From: Mojavia pulchra JT2-VF2 | GTDB taxonomy: Bacteria; Cyanobacteriota; Cyanobacteriia; Cyanobacteriales; Nostocaceae | Direction of reading: 5' to 3' | Assembly: GCA_019359325.1 (NCBI GenBank) | Contig: JAHHHN010000010.1 | Coordinates: 62,001-126,000 of the forward strand | Length of the DNA stretch: 64,000 nucleotides | Part shown: positions 9,084 to 18,053 of the stretch, piece after piece | Position numbering within the stretch: the stretch's first letter is position 1 | Layout of the letters: each line of letters opens with the position of its first letter | Position numbers and translations under genes: made by a program | The notes under the pieces: generated by a model | Seen by the model: only the letters and a program-made list of their open reading frames with translations | What the model was told of the DNA's origin: nothing | Databases searched by the model: none

Positions 9084-10064
9084 CTAGATTGTGGGAGTAA
9101 TGACAAACAAGAGCGGCTGTTGGTCTATTTCTGGAAATTCGACTTCCAGGGTATAAGTCTGGTTAAGTTGCCTACAGTGTAATTCTACACTCAGGTTTCC
9201 CGGACTCGAAGACTGTGCTGTTGCTTGGGTACCTTTCCCTTGAAGCTTCAACATCCCTTGAGTGGGTAACTCACCTTGAACACGCAGCTTTCCCGTCTGT
9301 CCTTGAGATTGATATTCTACTTTCAGGTTAAGAACACCTGCACTAGTGAGCCACTGTCTCTCTACCACTGGATTGGTTGATGAAAGTGGTAAAGTCAGAT
9401 TATCTAACAGTTGTTTAGCTGCTAGTAGTGACAACGCCATTTGTTGGCGTTCTTGTAAATCTGAGTAATCGCTTTGAAGATTGGGCATTGTCTCCAGAGC
9501 ATCTACAGATCGATAAGTGCTTCTTAGCACCAATCCAGCTATATCATTTAGTGCTTGAGCCTCGTCAGGAAAAAAGTCTTCCACCACCTGAACCAACTTT
9601 GCACCTAGTGGCACAGAAGATGTCAGCAGTGCTTGACACTTTTCTAGCAATTGACGAAAAATATTTTCTGGCAGAGGAGCTGGCAAATTCAGCTTCGACT
9701 GTTGTGCCATCCACCCCCAAAAGGGAACCAATGCTATCGATTGCTCGTCGACATAATCGGAATAATCTATTAGTTGTGTTTCCCAAGGGAATAAGGGCGG
9801 GTGGTTTTCGATTTGGACTTGTAACCGACGCTTGAGGACGGCTTGGAAACGTTCTTGCACAGTAGGAATTTCTCCTAGTTGAAAGGTTTGGGGTGTCCCT
9901 CCCAACTCTTGCTCACCGCTTTTTGATGCGGCAGCTTCCTTGAGAGGGTTTTCTACCCCGTCAATTTCCTCACAATCTACCGAGGCAGGCCCGGATGTCA
10001 TGACATGATCTGTCAAAATCCAACCGAGAAACTGGTGATGAAAGGATTCTGAGTCACTATTCAT
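9084..10064 (-). CDS. patU: heterocyst pattern-formation protein PatU
   Basis: A 326-residue soluble protein directly after hetZ and overlapping its end by 8 bp, so the two are translationally linked. PatU (split into patU5 and patU3 in PCC 7120) affects heterocyst pattern and interacts genetically with hetZ. Visible features are an acidic, low-complexity N-terminal 65 residues, a central conserved block with RFQAVLKRRLQVQIE and FPWETQL, and a beta-rich C-terminus (LKVEYQSQGQTGKLRV, LEVEFPEID). The identity rests on the hetZ neighbour and on total length. I chose the ATG at 10064, which has AGGTG nine bases upstream, over a GTG at 10076. A downstream paralogue family annotated as DUF1822 looks similar. 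Confidence 0.78.
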   Translation of the reverse strand: MNSDSESFHHQFLGWILTDHVMTSGPASVDCEEIDGVENPLKEAAASKSGEQELGGTPQTFQLGEIPTVQERFQAVLKRRLQVQIENHPPLFPWETQLIDYSDYVDEQSIALVPFWGWMAQQSKLNLPAPLPENIFRQLLEKCQALLTSSVPLGAKLVQVVEDFFPDEAQALNDIAGLVLRSTYRSVDALETMPNLQSDYSDLQERQQMALSLLAAKQLLDNLTLPLSSTNPVVERQWLTSAGVLNLKVEYQSQGQTGKLRVQGELPTQGMLKLQGKGTQATAQSSSPGNLSVELHCRQLNQTYTLEVEFPEIDQQPLLFVITPTI

Positions 10065-11247
10065 GAGTAGATGCACCTGATCCGGACACTAAAGAGTTAC
10101 GAATTTCCCAAGCTTGCTCAAGAATCTTAAACCATCGTTTTTGAATTTGTGCCATAGACAAACCTAAAGTTTTGGCAATTTTTTCATCGGGTTGCCCTTG
10201 TTGCTTTAGATCTAGTAAAGACCGCTGTTTATGATCCAGTTGGGCTGTGTATGTTTGCCATTGCTGGGGAGTTAATCCCAAATTAGTATGCAAAGAAGCT
10301 TCCAACCACTCATGAACTAGTTCCCAGCGATGCAACAAGGCAAAGCGAATTAGGTGATACTTGAAGCGTTGCTGTAAGTAATCTCTCTGGCGAGGGGTTA
10401 AACCTAAAATTGACTCAATTTCTTGTGCTGATAAATCTTGGAGACGCAGAGACAGGTAATCAGCACAGTCATTTTGTTGTCGTTGTTCTAGATAATTTAA
10501 TAATTCCGTAATCACAACAGAGCGCAACGTGTCTTCTTCTGGTTCTGGTTCTGCTTGCGTCGCCATTGCCGAACGCAATTGTTGCACTGCAGGTTCTTCC
10601 CATGAACCGTCGGCTTCGTTGGCACTACCTTCTGCTGCTTGTTCTATGTCTACGCTGGTTTCTAGAGGTTGCTGTTTAGAGAAGGTTTGTGCCCGCAGGA
10701 TAATTAGCTGCTGCTGACGTCCTGGTAAGGGAATCCGTCGCTTACCATAGCGTTCAGTAAATGCCATATACTCTGCCAATTCCAGAAGGGTTTGGGGGCG
10801 ATAGGTCGCATCCATTTGATTTTCCCTGCGAAAAGCATTCAAGGCCTCCAGATAAAAGCTCTGAAGAAAATCTTCAATGATAGTCAACCGCCCTTGATAG
10901 CTTAATTGCTTCTGGGGGGGATTAATATAACGATAAATAATTGCGCTCAGAGTACTATGTAATTCTACCCTGCCCCGATTTGAGCCCAATTGATAGTACC
11001 TGAGACACTGTTGCAGGCGATGTCGAGCCAAGGTTATTGCCGAGTTTTCTACAGCACCGGAAGCTTGGATACGTTTACTTTCATTGCAAATCCGGTAAAC
11101 TTCGGCAGCAATTCGTGTTGCCACATCATGGCAATTTTGCTTTGAAGCTTTAGTGAACTGCTGAAACTCCTTGAACAGAAGTTGAAATATCACCTCCACG
11201 TCGATAGAATTTTCTCCCTGAATAGTTGCGCTTGCGGCTGAATTCAT
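10057..11247 (-). CDS. hetZ: heterocyst differentiation regulator HetZ
   Basis: A 396-residue protein matching HetZ in length (about 400) and composition. HetZ is an early regulator of heterocyst differentiation whose gene is activated by HetR and which itself acts on DNA. The C-terminal half has helix-turn-helix-like, sigma-region-4-like segments (LSAQEIESILGLTPRQRDYLQQRFKYH around 270-300 and QPDEKIAKTLGLSMAQIQKRWFKIL around 350-380). The middle (about 195-240) is acidic and Glu-rich. It heads the hetZ-patU unit and is divergent from a small gene 207 bp away. Synteny with amiC-murI-sds strengthens the call. No complete HetR palindrome was found in the short upstream gap. Confidence 0.85.
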   Translation of the reverse strand: MNSAASATIQGENSIDVEVIFQLLFKEFQQFTKASKQNCHDVATRIAAEVYRICNESKRIQASGAVENSAITLARHRLQQCLRYYQLGSNRGRVELHSTLSAIIYRYINPPQKQLSYQGRLTIIEDFLQSFYLEALNAFRRENQMDATYRPQTLLELAEYMAFTERYGKRRIPLPGRQQQLIILRAQTFSKQQPLETSVDIEQAAEGSANEADGSWEEPAVQQLRSAMATQAEPEPEEDTLRSVVITELLNYLEQRQQNDCADYLSLRLQDLSAQEIESILGLTPRQRDYLQQRFKYHLIRFALLHRWELVHEWLEASLHTNLGLTPQQWQTYTAQLDHKQRSLLDLKQQGQPDEKIAKTLGLSMAQIQKRWFKILEQAWEIRNSLVSGSGASTHE

Positions 11248-11454
11248 AGTCTCAGATTTGAAAAGACCCTAACATACTTAAAAACAACCTGTACGACCGT
11301 GGGTTTTGGCTTGATAGATTTTGCGTATAAGCTAAACGCATGGCAATCCTGCATAGAAGATTTAGCTTAAATTTATTATTCCCAACTCTGGTGGGATTAT
11401 TCACACTTTGTTCTTATGTTATAGCCATTACCCAGGAGCCGTTTACAAGTAATT

Positions 11455-11928
11455 ATGGATTTAGAAGCACAAATTCAATTGCTGATTGATAATGCACCCC
11501 ACGATGGTATAACACCACAACTTGTGGCAGCAATTGCGCCTGTCCTCAAGGCGATCGCTCGTAAATTAAGCCATCCCCAGTACTACATTCTCCAAAACTT
11601 GGAGTCAAACTGGGTTTTAACTACATTGAGCAACCGAGCCAATCCCAAACTAGAAAAGCGTGTAATTTACGCTTTTCCTACATTACAGGATGTCACACTT
11701 ACCTCATCTGCTGGGCTTGACCCTCAAATCACAGCTAAAGCTATTCCTGTCACTCATATTTTGTTTCAACTTACGGCGCTAGAACCCGTGGATAGTATAG
11801 TTTTTTTTGAAACTCCCGGACTGACTACCAACGCAGTCGAAGTGCAGCGAGCTGAACTGCAAAACTTAATTCAACAAAAACTTCAGCACAAGCGACCATC
11901 AAAGCGAGTACCACCTAACATCGCTTGA
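11455..11928 (+). CDS. conserved hypothetical protein divergent from hetZ
   Basis: A 157-residue soluble protein without recognised domain. It begins MDLEAQIQLLIDNAPHDG, has a helical N-terminus (about 1-45), a beta-rich centre (WVLTTLSNRANPKLEKRVIYAF) and a basic C-terminal tail (QHKRPSKRVPP). It shares the 207-bp divergent promoter region with hetZ and converges on the prenyl transferase gene. The position next to hetZ suggests the same neighbourhood as in other Nostocales, but the function is unknown. Confidence 0.75.
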   Translation: MDLEAQIQLLIDNAPHDGITPQLVAAIAPVLKAIARKLSHPQYYILQNLESNWVLTTLSNRANPKLEKRVIYAFPTLQDVTLTSSAGLDPQITAKAIPVTHILFQLTALEPVDSIVFFETPGLTTNAVEVQRAELQNLIQQKLQHKRPSKRVPPNIA

Positions 11929-11945
11929 GGGAATTGGAGATGTTC

Positions 11946-12018
11946 AGGAGCACTCATTGCTCGGTAATGTTTGGGGGACTGGAAATTTTGAACCAGTACC
12001 CAGTCCCTAGTTGCTCCT
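11946..12018. terminator. nested stem-loop between convergent genes
   Basis: Outer arms AGGAGCA (11946-11952) and TGCTCCT (12012-12018) enclose a perfect stem GGGACTGG (11975-11982) and CCAGTCCC (12000-12007). It lies between the convergent ends of the hypothetical gene and sds. There is no T run, so its role as a terminator is inferred from position. Confidence 0.4.
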
Positions 12019-12024
12019 CAGTTG

Positions 12025-12996
12025 CTAATAAAGCCGACTTAATACATAGTCAGCCATGTTAACCAAGGCTTGATGAGATTCTGAGGGTGGAAGAATAGCA
12101 AGATGCTCACTTGCTAACTTAGCATGGTGAGCCGCTAGTTCTCGCGCCCGTTGTATTCCTTGGCTATCTTGAATCAACGCTAGCGCTTGTTCTAAATCCG
12201 CTTCTTGAGCAAACTCTCGTTCAATCAGTACTTCTAAGTATGGTTTTTCTGGTAAGGCAAATAAAACTGGTGCAGTTAAATTGCCACTTTTAAGATCCGA
12301 ACCCACTGGCTTACCCAAGGTATCTTGGGAACTAGTGAAATCTAAAATATCATCCACGATCTGGAAAGCTAGACCAAGATGACGCCCGTAGCTATACAAA
12401 TGTTCAGCAGTTTCTTGGGATACATCGCTGAGTAACCCAGCAGCTTTAGAACTATTGGCAATTAACGAGGCAGTTTTGTAGTAGCTCTTGTTGAGGTAAG
12501 TATCAATAGAAATGTTACTATCAAAGCGATTCAGCCCCTGCTGGATCTCTCCTGCGGCCAAATCCATAATCACTTCCGAGAGCAGTTTCACTACTTCTAA
12601 ATTGTCTAAGTTTGCCAAATACCAGGACGATTGGGCAAAGAGAAAATCTCCTGCTAGCACGGCAATGCGATTACCAAACAAACTATGGACAGTAGGGACA
12701 CCGCGTCGCATTTGTGATTCGTCCACCACATCGTCATGCACCAAGCTTGCTGTGTGAATCATTTCTGTAATCTCTGCTAGGCGTCGGTGACGGGAGGTAA
12801 TATCTTGTTCAAGCATTGTTGCCCGCGCTATCAGCAGAACGATAGCTGGTCTAATACGCTTTCCCCCAGCTCCAAATAGATGTTCGGCTGCTGCATAAAG
12901 AATGGGGTGGCGATTTCCAACTAGCTGTTTGAGATTATCTGCTAGTATTCGCAGGTCTGCTTCCACAGGGGTAAACAGGGAGGTGGCTGGGGTCAT
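12025..12996 (-). CDS. sds: solanesyl diphosphate synthase (long-chain polyprenyl synthetase)
   Basis: A 323-residue trans-prenyltransferase. The first aspartate-rich motif DDVVDE is near residue 92, the second, DDILDF, near 217, and GAGGKRIRPA marks the IPP-binding site. In cyanobacteria this enzyme makes the C45 side chain of plastoquinone. Chain length cannot be proved by eye: bulky residues before the first motif (IHTASLVHDD) fit a long-chain product. Its location beside murI is conserved, as I recall, in Nostocales. Confidence 0.93.
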   Translation of the reverse strand: MTPATSLFTPVEADLRILADNLKQLVGNRHPILYAAAEHLFGAGGKRIRPAIVLLIARATMLEQDITSRHRRLAEITEMIHTASLVHDDVVDESQMRRGVPTVHSLFGNRIAVLAGDFLFAQSSWYLANLDNLEVVKLLSEVIMDLAAGEIQQGLNRFDSNISIDTYLNKSYYKTASLIANSSKAAGLLSDVSQETAEHLYSYGRHLGLAFQIVDDILDFTSSQDTLGKPVGSDLKSGNLTAPVLFALPEKPYLEVLIEREFAQEADLEQALALIQDSQGIQRARELAAHHAKLASEHLAILPPSESHQALVNMADYVLSRLY

Positions 12997-12999
12997 GGA

Positions 13000-14240
13000 T
13001 GGGCGGACTCTGGCTTAGGTTACGAAAGTTTACATATCCTATACTCATTTTAAGATAAGCATGGGCCAGCGCAAAGTTTTGATCAGGGAATCCTACAGTT
13101 ACCAGCCGTCACGGAAATTTAAAAGCAGCAAGATACCTTAAACTTAGGCAACGGCTGTACTCCAAAAGTGCTTGTGGCTGGTCACTTTGCTAGCATTAAG
13201 CAAAATCCTTTCCTGGGCTGAAACCTGTGAAATAATTAACAACCTGAAATAATTCTCTGAGTTATTGTCTCCTGAGAGAAGAGGACAAGGGGAATTGTCT
13301 GCTCCTCCCACAAGTCGCGGGCGGTAAAGCTCAAGGGTTTCAAGCCCCCACTGAATCTCCCTTACCTCCTTGCCCACCCATCCTCTTCTTGACAATTATC
13401 TGGTAAGTGTTATACGTGTTATCTAAGTGAATAATAAAAATTAATTTAAATTTATACACACAAAATTATATGTAAAAATATTAATATTTACGTGTTATTG
13501 CTTTGAGAAGCTATATTTAGAGAACTTTATAACTAAATAAATATTTATTAAAATTTTTTGTCAGTAGTATTAATTACAATAGATAAAATTTTCTTACCTC
13601 ATTGCCTATTACTTAATTACACAATCAGTATTTTTAACGTCAATCTAGTTTTTGCCAGACTTAGCAAAGCTGTCTAGAAAATTTCAAATTTAGCCACAAA
13701 GTTGGCTAAAAAGTCAGGAGCGTTGTGTTACGCTAAAATCTAGGGATTTTAAATTTTTCAGATATTCACCACCCAAAGTTAAACCGCCTGTAGGTGATTT
13801 AACCTATCTGGAGTTGTGAGTCTAAAATAAACCGTCGTGGTTGAATCAAGGGAGTACTCCTTTGCTCCTTTGTTCAACCTGCAAACCTATTGGATTGGGG
13901 CAAAACACTACCCTCAACGAAAGCCGCTACAAGTATTTAGCGTCTGTTGAGCGCAAGTTTTGCTCTAGCAATATTGGTATGCTAAATAACGCAGACTGGG
14001 TAGACTACTGAGGAGTGCAGTAGTTAAGTTGCTGTTTGGCAATTTAACTACTGTGGAATGTATGGTCTGCGAAAAATCTAAGTTAAATAATCCATCCATT
14101 GACTGTAGAGAATTAGATCTCTACGGAGTAGTCTAGCATAATAAATTACAGCCATCAACAATCAGCTTGCTTGGCTAAGAGTCTCTTAATGTTATGGAAT
14201 TTGATATTCTTTTTTGCTGGAAAAAAGTAGCGGTAGAACT
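13000..14240. other. 1.2-kb intergenic region with strong folded segments
   Basis: No convincing protein gene. An open frame at 13144-13395 on the minus strand looks non-coding. The left half (13400-13660) is very AT-rich. From about 13830 to 14130 several stems occur: GGTTGAA (from 13837) with TTCAACC (to about 13880), a 15-bp hairpin at 14018-14053 and a 7-bp hairpin at 14105-14124. The region may encode a structured RNA; see the separate entry. Confidence 0.6.
13991..14124. ncRNA. candidate structured RNA (unidentified)
   Basis: GCAGAC (13991-13996) pairs with GTCTGC (14065-14070), enclosing a 15-bp hairpin: CAGTAGTTAAGTTGC at 14018-14032 and GCAATTTAACTACTG at 14039-14053, with one G-U pair and a 6-nt loop. 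A further perfect hairpin, GTAGAGA/TCTCTAC, lies at 14105-14124. Nested perfect stems in otherwise AT-rich intergenic DNA suggest an RNA or long 5' leader of the downstream small membrane protein. I could not match it to 6S RNA, tmRNA, RNase P RNA, SRP RNA or Yfr1. Strand and ends are not resolved. Confidence 0.35.
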
Positions 14241-14438
14241 ATGATTTACGGAAATGTGCCTATGATGATTTTTATTTTAGCTGCTGGATATTTGTTTACG
14301 GTCTATCTATTATTAGCATTAGCAAAGCGAACAGGCAAAAGTACTACTCCTACAAACGTTCCTTCCGCAGCTAAAGGAAATCACAAACAGGAGTTATCTG
14401 TAGCACCAAAGGTGACTGAAGCAGTTAATAGTCAATAA
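14241..14438 (+). CDS. small single-span membrane protein, hypothetical
   Basis: A 65-residue product starting MIYGNVPMM, with one strong membrane helix (about residues 8-30, IFILAAGYLFTVYLLLALAK) and a basic, Thr/Ser-rich tail. An in-frame TTG 27 bp upstream would add nine residues that lack hydrophobicity; I prefer the ATG. It lies between the sds and murI genes, convergent with murI. The composition and its constant position suggest a real conserved small protein. Function unknown. Confidence 0.65.
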   Translation: MIYGNVPMMIFILAAGYLFTVYLLLALAKRTGKSTTPTNVPSAAKGNHKQELSVAPKVTEAVNSQ

Positions 14439-14496
14439 TCATAGTAAATAGTTAATGGTCACTATTAAGACTGTTAACTATTTACTAGTGGTCAAA

Positions 14497-15378
14497 TTAC
14501 CCAACGAAGTCTTGTTGGAGATGGGATACTACTGTACTAGTAAAGGACACCTCCTCAACCATTGGGGTATAGCCTAACCACTGCAATCCGGCTTGGGCAA
14601 ACTGTTGTGCACAGCCGCTGACGGCAAAGCGAGTTGGTAATGGGGGGTGGGTATTTCTTAAATTTAGTAAGTCTAAATCTTGGGCACAAGCTACCACGAC
14701 ACTAATAGCTGGATCAACTAGCTTGACTTGAGAGGGAAGGAGCGATCGCAGTACAGGTGCGAGGTGGGGATAATGGGTACAGCCATAGACTAAAGTGTCA
14801 ATTTCTTGCTGTATTAAAGGCTCTAGATAAGAGCGTGCCACCTCAGTAGTATAAGGGTCGTGAATACGGTTCTGCTCAATGAGCGGCACAAATTCTGGAC
14901 AACCAACTTGCCAGACTTGGACATTAGGATTTATTTCAAGTATGGCTTGCTTATAGGCGTTGCTCTTAGCTGTTGCTGGGGTAGCAATCACACCTATACG
15001 CTTTCCTTGCTGCACTGCTGCTCTGGCTCCTGGTAAGATTACACCCAGAATAGGCAGGCTAAATTCCTTGCGGACAATTTCTAGTGCCAGGGCAGAACTG
15101 GTATTACAAGCCATAATGACCATTTTTACCTGCTGCTGTTGCATCCAGGTCAAGATTTCGCGCACATACTGTAAAATTTCTGCTTGTGAGCGAATTCCAT
15201 AAGGAAGTCGAGCTGTATCACCAAAGTAAATAACTGATTCATTGGGGAGCTGCCGATACAACTGTCGCAGTACCGTCAGTCCACCTACACCACTATCAAA
15301 GATACCAATGGGCGCACGTTGAGGTTCTTGATCAGAAAAATTGTCGAGATTGCCTTCAAAATTAGAATATGAATACAC
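14497..15378 (-). CDS. murI: glutamate racemase
   Basis: MurI interconverts L- and D-glutamate and supplies D-Glu for peptidoglycan. The 293-residue product has IGIFDSGVGGLTV near residue 23, the two catalytic cysteines in MACNTSS (about 92) and YGCTHYP (about 205), and a YFGDTARLPYG motif. The N-terminal 20 residues (Asn/Asp/Glu-rich) precede the domain. It follows the amidase genes on the same strand and belongs to the envelope cluster. Confidence 0.96.
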   Translation of the reverse strand: MYSYSNFEGNLDNFSDQEPQRAPIGIFDSGVGGLTVLRQLYRQLPNESVIYFGDTARLPYGIRSQAEILQYVREILTWMQQQQVKMVIMACNTSSALALEIVRKEFSLPILGVILPGARAAVQQGKRIGVIATPATAKSNAYKQAILEINPNVQVWQVGCPEFVPLIEQNRIHDPYTTEVARSYLEPLIQQEIDTLVYGCTHYPHLAPVLRSLLPSQVKLVDPAISVVVACAQDLDLLNLRNTHPPLPTRFAVSGCAQQFAQAGLQWLGYTPMVEEVSFTSTVVSHLQQDFVG

Positions 15379-15509
15379 AGGCAGATTTTGGTTGAAGTTT
15401 TTTGATTTAAGATACAGGATTTAGGGTTGGAGTTTCTTACTTACTAAATCCCGCTTATAAAATTAAGACTACATATCGCCTCTTTATATTAAGAATTTAT
15501 ACTAAATTC

Positions 15510-17438
15510 TTATCTTTGTTTTAAGTATTTGAGAATACCATGGGCGATCGCTTCTGCCATGCGATTCTGGTAGTCTGGGTTTCCCAATCTGGGATTATCT
15601 TCCCGACCAGTCATGTAGCCGACTTCTACTAAAATTGAGGGCATGGAACTTTTCCTAAGTACGTAGAATCGGGCTTTGCGAGTACCTCGGTCTTTGAGAG
15701 TACTAACATCCTGGAGAATGGTATTGCGAACTACCTCAGCTAGAGCATAGCCACTGTCGTAATAATACACTTCTAACCCATTCACATCAGAGCGGTTATC
15801 AATGGCATTAGCATGAACGCTGACAAACAAAGTCGCATTAACTCTTTCAGCAATGTCTACTCGCCCTTGAAGTTCTACAAAAAAGTCAGCATCACGTGTA
15901 AGTACTGCTTGTACACCGTTTTGCTGCAAAATTGATGCAATTCTTGTACCAATAGGCAAGACAACATCCTTTTCTAATAATCCGCCAATACCTGGCGCTC
16001 CAGAGTCTTTGCCACCATGTCCAGGATCAATAACTACTAGTAATTTTCCATTAGGAACCGGGGGGTGCGGCTGTGGCTGCGCTATTATCTGGGGATGATC
16101 GATTGTGGTTTCTGGTAATTGTCCTCGGTCTGGTAGTGGTAGAGGAGGTAAAGCAACAGGCGGTATAGTCGTCCGGCGAGAACTTTGTAATTGTAGAGCT
16201 ATAAGCTGACTACCAACTTGGTTAAGTTCACCAATTTGCACGCCTGCGGCTGGTTGAACCAAAACAACCACGCTATTATTAGATTCTTGCGGTTGCAGGC
16301 GGACTCGAAGTATTGGGCTATTAGCGTCAAGAGCCGGGCCTGTGACTCTGGGGGCTAATTTAGCATTAGCAACAGTGATACGGAACAGACCAGACGACCT
16401 ATCCCAACTACCCGTAGCCGATAAAGCTTGGTCACCTCTAATTAATAGTTGTGTACCATTTCCAGTGAGTTCCACAGACTCAATAGTAGCTGTGGAATTA
16501 GTAGCAGATGGTAAAGAAGGTGAGTTATTATCTCCAGGTAATCGGGCTAGACCAGTATTAGGCAGAACCACGAATCCGCCAGCGCTGCTTGTAGTTGCCC
16601 GCCAGTCGGGGCTATTGCTATCTACGCGCAACGTCATGCGAACAACAGGTGGACTGGCTTGTAGTTGAGTAAACTGAATGCGATTGACTCCATAGCGATT
16701 CATCAATAAATCCCGTTGCTCCAATTTTGGGGATAAAGATGCGCCGGAAATATCTACATTAATTATCCGATTGTCATCAGTACGATTTATTTGAATCTGA
16801 GGGCTACCACCACTGGTGCGGATGAAAAACCCATCGCCTGTGACTCGTAAGTTCTCAATTTGAGTTGCTTCTTCTGTGGTGTTGACAGCTGTACTGTTGT
16901 TAGCTGGAGTAATAGAACTCGTTTTCACCACATTGTAAACACTTCTTGGAGAAAACATTGGTGGAGATGTCTTTGAAGGATCTACCACTCTTTCAACTTC
17001 TGTTTGCTGCTTCCCAATATCGAGTGAAGAGGTTACTTCTTCAACTTGTGGTTGAGGCAATTTTACTATCCAGCGACTGGCTGTAATACCTGTAAATTCT
17101 ACCTGTTGCGGGTTTAATGTATAACCTGGAGTGAGTTCGACAACTATACGGGTCGTTTCTTTGTCAAACTGACCAACACGAATTGAGCGAATTGCACCAC
17201 CTACTGGTTGCGTTACCTGTGGCCTTCCCAATGTAACTTCTGGCAAATCAATTACCAGACGAGTGGGGTTGAAAATCAGTTGGGCTTTCGGTTGAACAGC
17301 GCCCGCCGTGTTGATTTCTAAACGGTTTTGACCAGCATCAAAACGCCAAGATTCCAGTCTCGCTGCTAAAGCTGGCGATGAAAGCAAGTAGATAGTTCCA
17401 ATAGTACCGGGTAGTAACCAGTGTAGTTTCACAATCAT
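15510..17438 (-). CDS. amiC: AMIN-domain N-acetylmuramoyl-L-alanine amidase (AmiC type), copy 1
   Basis: This periplasmic Zn amidase cleaves the amide bond between MurNAc and the stem peptide. From N to C (642 aa): signal peptide (about 1-25, ending ALAA), an AMIN domain (about 26-125), a Ser/Thr-rich linker, two further AMIN-like beta segments (about 200-410), a Pro-rich linker, and Amidase_3 (about 460-640) with DPGHGGKD, EKD, SVHANA and the catalytic Glu in LVEVGYMT. In PCC 7120, AmiC1/AmiC2 open septal nanopores for cell-cell communication and are needed for heterocysts. The start at 17438 is preferred because AGGAG precedes it and the same leader precedes copy 2; an upstream ATG at 17489 would spoil the signal peptide. 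Confidence 0.93.
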   Translation of the reverse strand: MIVKLHWLLPGTIGTIYLLSSPALAARLESWRFDAGQNRLEINTAGAVQPKAQLIFNPTRLVIDLPEVTLGRPQVTQPVGGAIRSIRVGQFDKETTRIVVELTPGYTLNPQQVEFTGITASRWIVKLPQPQVEEVTSSLDIGKQQTEVERVVDPSKTSPPMFSPRSVYNVVKTSSITPANNSTAVNTTEEATQIENLRVTGDGFFIRTSGGSPQIQINRTDDNRIINVDISGASLSPKLEQRDLLMNRYGVNRIQFTQLQASPPVVRMTLRVDSNSPDWRATTSSAGGFVVLPNTGLARLPGDNNSPSLPSATNSTATIESVELTGNGTQLLIRGDQALSATGSWDRSSGLFRITVANAKLAPRVTGPALDANSPILRVRLQPQESNNSVVVLVQPAAGVQIGELNQVGSQLIALQLQSSRRTTIPPVALPPLPLPDRGQLPETTIDHPQIIAQPQPHPPVPNGKLLVVIDPGHGGKDSGAPGIGGLLEKDVVLPIGTRIASILQQNGVQAVLTRDADFFVELQGRVDIAERVNATLFVSVHANAIDNRSDVNGLEVYYYDSGYALAEVVRNTILQDVSTLKDRGTRKARFYVLRKSSMPSILVEVGYMTGREDNPRLGNPDYQNRMAEAIAHGILKYLKQR

Positions 17439-18053
17439 TTCTCCTGATTCGCAGTCATTGAAGCCGTTAAGCTTTGAAAATATTCGCAAATCCTCACACC
17501 GTTACCGCCCAAACTTTAGCTTGATGCAGCAAAAGAATTTTGCGCTGGTATAAAGACACAGCTAATGGCGTAGCATTATAGCATATCTGTGTAATTTTGC
17601 CACGTTGTGAGCGCTGCAAAATTCAAAAAAATCGGTGGGTATCCTATCCCTTCAAAGGGTGGGAGGGATACCCGCCGATTTAGTCATTGGATTGTGAATT
17701 TTAGAACCCCGCCGATAAACGGATGGGACTTGAGGATTTTAGATTTTGCATCCAAATGCTGTCAACTGAGATGTCAACGCTGGTGACCAGAAGAGGCAGG
17801 GAGCAGGGGGCAGGGGAGAAAGATTTATAACTCCCCTGCGCTCATGGGTTCAAGCCCCTGCATTTATGTATGGGGTTCTCTCCTCTGCTAAGAACTCCCT
17901 GCCCCTTGTTCTCTTTTGTGACAGCTACTCTTTAATATTTAGAAAAATATTATGAATAGTGTATCAAGCAGTACAGATGTAATTCATCGCCTTTAATTGC
18001 ATAAGAATTAGGATCATTGAAGTGTTGTTACCTAACTTTTGAAACTCTATTAT
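17439..18053. other. intergenic region between the two amiC copies
   Basis: 615 bp. It contains the leader of the downstream copy, a strong terminator-like hairpin (17625-17679), and a GC-rich low-complexity segment at about 17790-17925 with GGGAGCAGGGGGCAGGGGAG and complementary CTCCCCTGC/CTCCCTGCCCC pieces, typical of dispersed cyanobacterial repeats. No gene is seen. Confidence 0.6.
17625..17679 (-). terminator. intrinsic terminator or attenuator between the amiC genes
   Basis: Minus strand: a 14-bp stem formed by ATCGGCGGGTATCC and GGATACCCACCGAT (plus 17631-17644 and 17666-17679, one G-U pair), enclosing a small CCCTTCAAAGGG stem, then seven T residues. It is about 375 bp after the upstream amiC stop and about 190 bp before the next amiC start, so it can end one transcript or attenuate the other. 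Confidence 0.65.

Noticed and set aside
11381-11395. CCCAACTCTGGTGGG between hetZ and the divergent gene as HetR site
   Set aside because: The arms are CCC...GGG, the reverse of the HetR-type GGG...CCC order, so it is not a HetR palindrome.
13144-13395. 83-residue minus-strand frame in the sds-murI gap
   Set aside because: Residues show no domain-like pattern, the start lacks a ribosome binding site, and the region includes repeat-like text; treated as non-coding.
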